This document shows, piece by piece, positions 49,277 through 59,615 of a DNA stretch of 64,000 nucleotides; the first letter of the stretch is position 1; every line of letters begins with the position of its first letter. Source of the DNA: Anseranas semipalmata (Eukaryota > Chordata > Aves > Anseriformes > Anseranatidae). Under the pieces are notes generated by a model. That model was not told the origin of the DNA. It saw nothing but the letters and a program-made list of their open reading frames with translations, and did not search any database. Position numbers and translations under genes: made by a program. Where the stretch lies: NCBI GenBank assembly GCA_013399115.1, contig VXAA01001236.1, positions 160,806-224,805 of the forward strand, in the 5' to 3' direction.

Positions 49277-51588
49277 GAGTGAGCCAACTAGAAAAGGTGC
49301 TCTTCTAGATCTGCTGTCTGAGAATAGGGAAGACTTTGTGGGAGATGTGATGGTAGGTGGCTATCTTGGCCACAGTGATTGTGAAATAGCTGAGTTCAAA
49401 ATCTTTGGTGTAAGGAGAAAAAGGGTCAGCAGAGTTGCCACCCCGGACTTCAAGACAGCAAACTTTAAAATTCTCAGGGAGCTAGTTAGCAGTGTCTCCT
49501 GGAAATCAGGTCTAAAGGGTTTAGGGGTCCACGAGAGCTGTTCCCTTTTCAAGAACCTTTTAAAAAGCCTTTTAAAAACCCATGAGTAGGTAATCCCATT
49601 GTGCTGCCAGTCAAGTAAACAGGGCAGAAGACCAGCCTGGCTGTACAAGGAACTGTGCCTGGAACTAGGGCAGAAAAAGAAAATACATGACCTCTGGAAG
49701 CCAGCTTCACAGGTAACTCTGCTACAGAGCTGCAGTTTACATCTGCAGGGAGAAAACAAGAAAAGCCAAAGTTCAAACTGAGTTGACATTAGCCAGTATG
49801 GTGTCAGATAACAACAACAACAAAAATTTCAAGTATGTCAACAGCAAAAGAAAACATTGGACTGATACTTGAAGCAGATAGTCACCTAACAAGTAAGGAT
49901 GACGAAAAGGCAGAGGCACTTAATGACTTTTTTGCCTCAGGTTTTAACAGTAATGACAGATCCTGGGCTGCCCGGTCCTCAGAGTTTCAGACCATGACTG
50001 GGGGAGCAGCGCCTTTCCATCAGTGGTCACCAAAATTGTAAGGGAACAGCTGTATCAGCTCAACATTCATAAGTCCATGGGGCCTGATGGGATCCACCCC
50101 AGAGTGCTGAGGAAGCTAGTGGATGCTATAGCTGGACCCCTCTCAACAATTTACCATAGGTCATGGGAGTGTGGAGAGGTCTCTGCTGACTGGAAAACAG
50201 CCAACATTACACCCATCTACAAAAAGGGCATGATAGAAGACCCAGGAAACTATAGACATGTTAGTCTAACATCAGTCCCTGGAAATGTTATGGAGAAATT
50301 ATCCTGGGGGTTACTGAAAGGCAGTTATAGAACAAAACTGTTATCAGGAATAGTTAACATGGGATTATGAAAGGAAAATCCTGCCTTAGTAATTTGCTCT
50401 CCTCTTATGATAAGGTCACCCACTTGGTGGATGAAAGGAAGGCAGTGGACTTAATATTTTTGGATTTTAGTGAGGCTTTCCATACTATCCCTCACAGCAT
50501 CCTTCTGGACAAATTGTCCAACTGTGAGATAAACAGGTTTACACTACACTGGGTGATGAACTGGCTAAACAGTAGAGCTCAAAGGGTTGTGGTGAATGGG
50601 GCTACGTCTGGCTGGTGGATGGATGTAGCAGTGATCCCCAGCTCACTAACAGTGTTCCCCAGGGCTCAATTCTAGGGCCAGTTCTGTTCAACATTCTTAT
50701 CAATGATCTGGATGCAGGAATGGAATGCATCCTCAGCAAATTTGCTGATGACACTAAACTGGGAGGTGATGTTAACTCTCAGGAGGGACAAGAGGCCTTG
50801 CAGAGTGATCTAAATACATTGAAGTATTGAGCAATCATCAATGGCATGAAGTTCAACAAAGGTAAATGCTGGGTTTTGCACCTGGGACAGGTGCACAGGC
50901 ACAGGCACAGGTACAGCTCAGCAGAAAGGGATCGAGGGGTGTTGGTCAACAGTAGGCTCAACATGAGTTAGCAGTGTGCCGTGGCAGCCAAGAGGGCAAA
51001 CCACATTTTAAGATGTATTAAACATCACGTAGCCAACCTATCAAGAGAGGTGATTCTCCCACTATATTTGACTTTGATGCAACCTCACCTTGAATATTGT
51101 GTGCAGTTCTGGCTCCGCAATATAAAAAGAATGTTAAGGTACTTGGCAGCATCCAGAGGAGGGCAGCAAAGCTGGTAAAAGGGCTGGAAGGCACATCTTA
51201 TGAGGAGAGGCAGAGAACACTTGGATTGTCTAGTCTAGAGAAAAGAAGGCTGAGAGGCAACCTCACTGCTCTCTACAACTTGCTGAGGAGGAGAAGTGGA
51301 GAGGGAGGTGCCAGTCTCTTCTCCCTGGTAACTGCTGCTAGAATGCATGGGAATGGCACAAAGTTGTGCCAGGGGAGGTTCAGACTAGACATTAGGAAAA
51401 ATGTCTTTACTGTGAGGGTGGTCAAACACTGGAACAGGCTTGCTAGAGAGGTGGTTGATGCCCCATGCCTGTCAGAATAATGCCCTCAATAACATACTTT
51501 AACTTTTGGTTAGCCCTGAAGTGGTCAGGCAGTTCGACTAGATAATCTCTGAAGGTCTCTTTCAACTGAACTATTCAATTCTGTTGTC
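49277..51588 (+). mobile_element. CR1 LINE, about 2.3 kb, endonuclease tail to 3' end
   Basis: This is the longest transposon in the window. It begins near GAGTGAGCCAACTAG in the last part of the ORF2 endonuclease domain. It covers the whole RT domain and C-terminal region and ends in a degenerate tail (CTATTCAATTCTGTTGTC). The same 13-14 bases, TGTGACAAG(G)TACT, flank it at 49264-49276 and 51589-51602, differing by one inserted G. That is a plausible target-site duplication, although the TGTG may partly belong to the tail. ORF2 is broken by several stops and frameshifts, so the copy is dead. It was cut 5' by incomplete reverse transcription, as is usual for CR1. Confidence 0.96.
49338..51480 (+). 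pseudogene. CR1 ORF2 remnant: endonuclease C-terminus plus reverse transcriptase
   Basis: Four readable pieces lie in order. (1) 49338-49586 is the endonuclease C-terminus with VGDVMVGGYLGHSDCE; the invariant catalytic SDH is SDC here (codon TGT at 49380-49382). (2) 49835-50310 is the linker and RT N-terminus, with KAEALNDFFAS, IHKSMGPDGIHPRVLRKL, WKTANITPIYKKG and GNYRHVSLTSVPG. (3) 50367-50826 holds motif A LDFSEAFHTIPHSILLDKL, motif [15 protein letters not shown] and motif C FADD (Asp pair at 50747-50752). (4) 50829-51480 is the C-terminal region with LNMS(stop)[31 protein letters not shown] and [13 protein letters not shown]. Frame changes fall near 50320-50370, 50610-50650 and 51100. In-frame stops are TGA at 50828 and TAG near 50969. 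It is a dead copy; the function assignment rests on the motifs. Confidence 0.95.
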
Positions 51589-54088
51589 TGTGACAAGGTA
51601 CTTTCAACAAATTCTCCAGGTCCATCTTCAAAGACTAGGAACCTGTTCCAGTGAGCCTAGTGGAAACAATTTATGAAAATAATTAACTAACTTTAATCTC
51701 AGTAACATCCTTGATTAACTTTACCCTGTGCAATATAAAGTTGTGTGCAGTGAAGTAGAATTTTATATACTGTTCTCAAACATAACTCCAGTTAAAGTTT
51801 ACCAGATTGATCTGAACTCTGCAATAACTGTACACTGAATTATGAACTATTTGTATTTCTATTTATTTCTAATTATGAACTATTTCTATTTGTTATTGTA
51901 TTTCTAAAGGAGAATTGAGTGTTGTCACTTTGTGAATCATAATTCCTTCTTATCTTCCATTCTTTCTAGGATGAAGTAAACTGTTTTCAGCGTTAATTAT
52001 TTCAACATTCTGCATCATCTCAGTGAAAGATTTGGCCTTCGTTACAATAATTTACATTGTCATACTGCTTCTCAAAGATGAAACAGAAAGATTCTTAAAA
52101 GCACATCATCTTCATATTAAAGCATGAACAATTCAAGTCGTGTAACAAGGTGTAGGTTGCCAGTGTACCAGAATTTATGGCAGACAACAGTAAAGCACGC
52201 AAATCAGGAATTTGCCTGAGCTCTCTCTCTTTGAACACACAGAAACCTTTTGGGATTTGAAAGAGCAAGCAGCAGCTTCATGCAACCCATCCTTCTTGTT
52301 CTGTCATAAATTACTGAAGCTAAAGAGTTAACCCCATTTCTGAAGATTATTTTTGGGGGCCTTACCTAAGATTAGGCCCCCACAATTATCTGCAATGTTA
52401 TCTGCAATGTGTGATAACCCTAAGAAACAAAAGTAACAATCTTTAAAATGATTAAAAGTACCATACTCTTAAACTTTTGCCTTAAAAATCCCAAACAGTT
52501 TATACAATTTCACTTAAAGGTACAATTATTCCTGAACTTGAAATTCTCAAGTTTAGAGGACAATTATTTTTTGTACAGCTGTGCTTTTTTTATTTACTTC
52601 TTGGTGGAAAAAAATATGGGGATGGAAATAGAGCACAGCTGAATTACTACATGGCCTCTTCTCACCCTTTTAGGTAATTTAATGTATATTTAAACATGCA
52701 GAAGTCACTTTAAATGCCTTGGAATACAAAAATAATGTCTGTTGCATCTCTTAAGACCTCAGATGTTAACAGAGATTATGACCTATTTAAGAGTGTATAA
52801 ACATTTCTAGTTTAAACTGATAAAGTAGATACTGTTCTTGCCTACAGCCTACCGAATCAGGGTTTGTAAGATTCATCTTCATCAACTCCCTGACACTCAA
52901 TGTGCTTTGAATGTTTCACACAGTTTTGTGCAACAAAAACTAAATCTAAATCAAATCAACTACTAAATCAAATTTAACGTAATTTTTTTCCTACCTTTCT
53001 GCCTCAGTATTTTCTGTTAAATAGAATTCTCCCTTCCCTCTATGCTTCCTCTCAGGAGAGTTGTTGGTCGTGTATATTAGAGAGCTACACATCCTCACCT
53101 TTCCTATATTGTTCTATCACATGAGACCATCACTCTCAGAAGAAATCAAGCCTCGGGCTAAAGTTGTACTATTGGACCAATAAAGGCTAAGCATTATTTA
53201 AATTGTAGTTGCTGGAAAATATCAGTGTTATTTCTTCTAAAAGATTTGTAATCTAATGAATGAAAGTAATTTTATCAGTCTGTAGCCACACATACAATTT
53301 ACATTCTGTAGAATGATAGTCCCTAATAGCAAACTCAGTAAAGCCAAATGTTAATAAATAAACCTCTGCATTACGCTTACCAGAAAACAGACGCTAAGCT
53401 GACATCAAAACAGTAGCTTTAAAACTAGAGGCCAAGGTTTACTGTGTAATTTTCTATCAAATTAAACACTACCTGCATTTTGCTGTACTTTCTAGTACTT
53501 TAAGTTTTAACAGTGATTAATGCTATTAGACCCCAGGACTAGGGGCTAAGAAGTAGGAGTTTGCGGAGGTGGCACAACTATAACTTTAGAAAATAAACCA
53601 GTCTTTCCAGTGAAAGATTTTGGTAGCAAAGATAAAGGAACCAGATTTGTTTTTGACAATAAGTTGATCTAATTTTCTGACTCAAAATTTACTTTATATT
53701 TACCTCAAAATATAGGCACAGGGTACATTACTACTTTCCCATAACAGGAAAAAAAAAGAAAAAATAGTTTGCAAAGTTAGTCCTTACAGGAACAGGCATA
53801 TCTTAGTAAGGGATAGGAAGGGGCACAACAAATTGCTTGTTAGAATTTCTGCTGTAGGTATTGTGCTTTACCTGGGGGATTACAGAGGTTTACATTTTAA
53901 GAACCTATGTTTAGAGGTGTTTCACAGACAAAAGATCATGAATAAATTCTTGTTTGATGTTTAATTACACTCACTTGCCACTTTTTGCAGGGGCAACAAA
54001 TAGAAAACAGGATTCCTAGGGCCCAGATAGCATATCTGAACACCAATCCCCTTGGTAAATACCTTCTACATAACAGGCTGCTCCCATT

Positions 54089-54110
54089 AAAAAAAAAAAA
54101 AAAAAAAAAA
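54089..54110 (+). repeat. Poly-A run, 22 bases
   Basis: This is an uninterrupted run of 22 A with no recognisable retroposon body before it. Confidence 0.95.
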
Positions 54111-54240
54111 GATAGTAAAAGAATCTTCAGGTTTCTTTTTAAGACTTTATTGCTACCTATCTCATTCCTTTCCAGTCAAGCTCAGCATCAATTTTTCTTT
54201 TGTTGGTATTGCATGTTTTCCAATAGAAAAATATCAGAAA

Positions 54241-54310
54241 GAAAACAAAAACAAAAACACAACAGTCCTCCCTCCCCCATTCAAAACCAAAACAAAACCA
54301 ACCAAACAAA
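54241..54310 (+). repeat. A-rich (CAAAA)n-like tract
   Basis: Irregular CAAAA/CAAA units are interrupted by a short C-rich patch. The tract yields a spurious lysine/glutamine-rich frame. Confidence 0.85.
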
Positions 54311-56073
54311 AAGACTAAAAAGAGCAAACAAAGTCTTTCTCCAAATATTCATTAAAATGAACAAAAATTTTCCAAAATCTTTTCTGATTGGGCAAGTGAC
54401 CATTGCAACTAACTCTACAGTTGAAGTGAAGCATGTCCACTACAATATCTTTCATGTTTATTAAACATGTCTGTAAGAGTATGAATAATTGTTGGTATGC
54501 TAATACCAAGAATCTGTGATGAAAAAAAAAAAAAAAGCAATAGGCAAGTCACTATTTTGGAAAAAATATTAACAAAACATAAAAGTTAAATTTCTGTCAC
54601 CATCTAAACTTCATTTATGTTTTTTTCTTCCTTTTTGCATTTCTTCATCACATATACCTAGCAAACAAGATGATCTTCCCTTTTACATTATTACCATGCC
54701 TACTTATATACTTAAAATACAGTGTTTGTATTATTTAATGCTCAAAATAAACATTTCTTAGTCTACAGTCCTTGAATGTGGGGAAAATACTCAGTACTTT
54801 GCTCTATGGTTCATCATCACTTCCTTTGTCAGTAAACCTTTGATCTTTTCTCTTTTAGCCGTTTTTCTGAGGCACTTGAAGAGAAAGAAGATATCAATAA
54901 TGGAAGAAAAACAAAAACCAACCCAACCCAACACCACAACAAACAAACTAAACCAAGTCCACAGTCAAAATAAAGACCTTCTCAAGGTCTTTACAAAGTA
55001 AGTGAAGTTTCAGTTGCCTGCAGGTGATCAATTCTCCTGTAAAATAAGGAGTAGAACAGATTTTTAGTCACCTTTGAGACAGTCTTGCAGAAAATGTGTA
55101 AGGCCTCAATGTGTAAGGCTTTGCTTTTTTAAATGTTCTATAGAACTTAAATACTCGCCTATTTAGCATTCTGTAGAATGATTAAGAAAAAGTATCGGTG
55201 AGCCTTTAATAGATAGACTGAAATTCCTAGATTATAAATTTACTGATTTCTAATATGCTTCCATAGGACACATTTGATTTCACTAGCATTGCATTTCTCA
55301 AAGCCTACCTTCCACCCTGATAGTCACCAATCAGGCTGTTAAGCACTACAAAAATAAGATATTTCCTCAAAGTCAGAGACACTGGAAAAAAAAATTAAAT
55401 GGATATTTTCAGTCAGCATTATGTCATTCTAATCAATTAGGTGTCTGATGTTGAAGACAACTGGTAGCTTAAGAACATTCTGTGGACTTCATGTCCTGAG
55501 CAACTATTCATGATTTTCATATTTGCTAAATTGAAGTTATACAGATGCATAATGAAAATAAGCAATGTAAATCATTATTTATCCTAACAATATTTAAAGT
55601 TACTTGATCCCTGCTGTCTAAGATTTTAGAGTGCCAAAGTATTTAAGACTTCAGGTAGGTTAAAGTTAACATCTTCACCCTACCCAGTAAGCCACTGAAT
55701 TTTATGAGTGTTTGCACCATGTACTCTCAGCATGAGATTCCTTCTAACAAGCAGGCAGACATATGTACCAGTTTAAACCAACAGAAGAATACACTTCCTT
55801 GTTTCATGTGAAAGTTCAGCTGCTGACAGCCAATGTGACAGAGATAAGGTCTTAATTTGAGTAAGAGAAAGTCTTTCCCTCTTCCTTCCCCTCACCATAA
55901 AGTCCTTGCTAACCACAGGCTGGAAACACCAGTTTAAACAGTTTAAATAGGAAAAATATCCAGACAGAATTTTGTAATATTCTGTGAGAACTGTATTTAT
56001 GACACAAAAGAGAAATTTTCAGATTGTTTTCTGTTATACTCTCCACACGTACACCATCATACGTATGCTTTTT

Positions 56074-56111
56074 CTATGCATCTTCCTGAAATCTATGCAT
56101 CTTCCTGAAAT
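56074..56111 (+). repeat. Perfect 19-bp tandem duplication
   Basis: CTATGCATCTTCCTGAAAT occurs twice in direct succession without a mismatch (56074-56092 and 56093-56111). Confidence 0.95.
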
Positions 56112-56128
56112 TTGCATGCTTATCTCAG

Positions 56129-56170
56129 AAAAAAAAAAAAACAAAAAACAAACAACAACAACAAAAAACC
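56129..56170 (+). repeat. A run followed by (CAA)n
   Basis: A 13-base A run passes into CAAAAAA and (CAA)n units. Confidence 0.9.
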
Positions 56171-56870
56171 TAATGGTTAAAGTCCTACCTGGAAATTTCT
56201 ACAGTTCAAAAGAATTTTTTTTTTTTTTGGGTGCAAAACATAGATTTCAGTTTCCTGGTCTGAGATAATCACTGAACCAGATGATGCTCAGTACAGAACT
56301 ACATCTTGAGGATAATCTCAGTAAAGACTTCTCTCAGTATGTGACTAATTGTTTGTATACCTTGGCTTCTTGAAGACATGAAGAAGAAAACATTTGACAG
56401 ATTCAGTGTAGGCAATCTGATGTAACTGAAGTCATCCCTGGTGGTCAGAATTTCAGTTATCCTGAGTTTTATACTGATTTTATTGCATAGTGTCAGATAG
56501 AGCGTGAGACATCAAACTAAATAGGCAGCTTCTATACAGAGTAACTGGAGATACTAGAAGCTTGAAGCAAGTCTTTGCCAAATCTTTCTTCTTTGTGATT
56601 TTCCCCTCTATGGCAGGGTTTGTAGCATCTGGCTAATGGATGAGCTATGTCCTATGGTAGAGACAGGAGATAGCATAGAAACCTTATCCAGGACAGCTGG
56701 TAACTGTGGAAACCATAGGGTGAGGGCAATGACCATTGATGGCTACATGGAACACCTCAGTGATCCTGCATGAAGATTTCTTTGGACCTCATGCCAAGTT
56801 GGACCTCAATCGTTCCAGTCTCACCAGGGACCTCTACACACTTAGTCTCAGCTCCCAGTTCTTGCCTGAC

Positions 56871-56916
56871 CAAAAACAACAACAACAACAAAAACAAAAC
56901 AAGCAAAAAAAACCAC
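56871..56916 (+). repeat. (CAA)n/(CAAAA)n A-rich tract
   Basis: The tract reads AACAACAACAACAAC, then CAAAA units and an A run. It follows a patch of ordinary composition (56590-56870) with no recognisable family. Confidence 0.9.
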
Positions 56917-59531
56917 CACAATGAAAAAGCATTATAGATGACCGATCAGTTACATATGCCACAAACCCTAGAATAATCAAGAAAAAAAGGGAAGTTCTCC
57001 TGCCTGAAATTGTATCGAAGAAGTTGTTTAAGGAAGAAAGCAAAAACAAATTAAAAAAACAACTTTGTGTCCTTGAGGTTACAGCTTTTCTCACAAATGT
57101 TCTTGAACAGTAGTAGCCTCTGGACTATGACTCAAGTCATTAAATTTGGAGCATAAAACTATACAGAAAAGGTTCTGAGACAGAGTTTGCAACCTCAGGA
57201 TAAGAGAAGTGAGCATATTCAGCAAAGCTAAGGTAGAAGACCATGGCAAATATAGAAGAAAAGTAGGTGCAGACAGGGCAGTAAGCAATTTTCACAGCAT
57301 ACACCTGCTTTTCTGCTGATACAATAACATAATTACTTCAAAGATACTTTTAAAGTGGAAAAGAAAAGAAAGATTTGTTTGAAGCTCGCTTACTAAGCCC
57401 TCTTTCAGTCCTACTGAAACCTTTCTTTCTCTTCAAAGGGGCTTTCCTCAAGGCTTTTGGCTAAACAATTCAAACAATTTGGTGCAGTTTATTCTGACTG
57501 TTAGAGCTTTTACTAATTTCAGGTAGTTGCAGATAACAATCTAGTAGATTCTGAAGAGCTCCTGAGTCTCTAACTGCAATCTCAAGGGTCCAAGTCCTTT
57601 AAACTCTGCCCCAAGATCAGAGGCTCTTAAGCTTGAGTTTGCCAAAGTTGCTCAATATTTAGTGGGTCAAATGACTGGATGGCTTTACAACGGCAATAAC
57701 AACCCACAAATTCTCCTGTCTTCATTTTTTAGGTCAAAATTTGTGCCTCAACTCTTGTTTAGATCTATGAAAGCTATCTATAAAAATGAGAATTATTTTC
57801 AGACATTAAAAAAAAAATCCCTAGATCAATATATCTATGTCCTATACATGTCAGTATTGTTAAGCTTCAGCCTCAAAACAGTCTTCAATACAGCTAACTT
57901 GTGACATCAGCAAAAGATTAGTTAATAAGTGGTCAAGATACACTGGTAAAGTATTTATTGAAGCAATATGAATAGGAGTAAAATTTAACTAATTTGTAGT
58001 GCAACACTTTTGATTGATATAGATTAAAGCTTCAGATAAATTGGTTATAATTCAAATATTTTCTTCTATATACATATTTTAAATAGAGAAGAAATAACTA
58101 TTTTAACAAAAGAACAAACCTTGACATTTGCCAGTTTAGAAAGTAGTAAGAAGAATCACAGGCAAGGATTCTGTCAGAGTAACAGCTGACAGAAGACACC
58201 AGTCTGAAATCACATTCTGCAGCTAACCATCCATCTATATCAGATATTGCATTATGTATACCAAATGTACAACATTAAAGTGTATCTGAATGACATGGTT
58301 TAGATATGTTATGAGATTACTTCTTCAGGTGTTTTTTTTTTAGTCACCCAGAATCTGAAACATGATTGTCTCCTTACTTCTCCCCTCATTCCCCCCCCAA
58401 CACTTAACTTTCTCTCCCTCTCTCACACATATACTGAAAAGAACATGCCAATTCTATGTTTCTTTGTGCCCTTCTAAGCATTGAGTTCAACCAGCTAGTT
58501 GACAGGTAGTGAAACTCAGTCTATACTCTTGCATATCCGTTTGTTTTCAGGTTAGCTTATGCATTTTTGCAATTTTAGGTTCAGAATTGTTTTTCTTTCC
58601 TTTTGCTTTTCATCACAAGCCCTGGTTGTCTCCCACCCTCCTCAGGAAATTGTGGCATAAAGGTATGTGTATCATATATGTACAAAGGTATACGTATACC
58701 TAGCAAAAATGTTAGAGTTTGGTGTTAAACAAGATTTGAATTATTTCATAGGTCTCCTGAAATCTCCTGGAAATATCCTCTGCATCTAGAAACACCCTCA
58801 TAACATCCTTTACTCCACCCTGCCTCCCAAATTTATTTTGTTTCATCACAATTCTCAAAGTAGTAAGGAAGGAGGAACTACTTTCCAGCTCTTGTTTAAA
58901 GAAATTATATAAATCTTTATTAAAACAATACTTTCACAACTTCATAATTATTCCTGCGTGAGTCAGGAGGCAAAAGCCTCAGGAAGAATATATATATGGC
59001 TCAAGCAATATTAAAATTTAAGAATAACAGTCTCCTCACTCATAGTCAAGGTAGAAATCTGATAAACCAAAAAAAAAATTTTTTTAACTATTTTTTTCTT
59101 TTATATTTACATGTTCTTCCCAGAAATTTGTTTAATCAGCCATCTATGATGAGTCTTTTAGTAGTAATACACAATTTTAATCACATGTTTGAAGGTGATG
59201 TTCTTTGGCACAGATATTGACCTTAACAAGATCATAACAAACATTCAGCTGTTTATGTTCTAGCTAGAGGTGATCACTTTGTTTTCAGGAAAAAAAAAAA
59301 AAGCACAAAAGTTCAGGTGAAAAAATTGAAGGGAACTTTTCTTCATTCTGAAAGTACCAAATATGTCACTGAAATCTTTTTTCCATTCTCCACATGGTGA
59401 CTAACACCAAAGAGAAACATAAGGGGAAAAAAAAAAAAATCCATCTGTTCAGAGTTTACCTTTTTAAGTACTGAAGGCACCTGACAGAGAAATCAGATAG
59501 AAGTATATAAGAAGCAGCCTGCTCCTAAGAC

Positions 59532-59615
59532 AGAGAAAGCACTGAAGTCCAACCAGTAAAGAGAAAGCACTGAAGTCCAACCAGTAAAGAGAAAGCACTG
59601 AAGTCCAACCAGTAC
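59532..59615 (+). repeat. 28-bp minisatellite, three copies
   Basis: The unit starts AGAGAAAGCACTGAAGTCCA and ends ACCAGTAA. Copies lie at 59532-59559, 59560-59587 and 59588-59615. The first two are identical and the third differs only at its last base. The 28-bp period is not a multiple of three, so the open frame through it is not a protein repeat. Confidence 0.96.

Noticed and set aside
49361..49789. 142-codon minus-strand frame
   Set aside because: It is antisense to the CR1 ORF2 remnant, whose plus-strand motifs are clear.
53985..54464. 159-codon plus-strand open frame
   Set aside because: It runs through a 22-base A run and a CAAAA tract, so its length is due to lysine codons from simple repeats.
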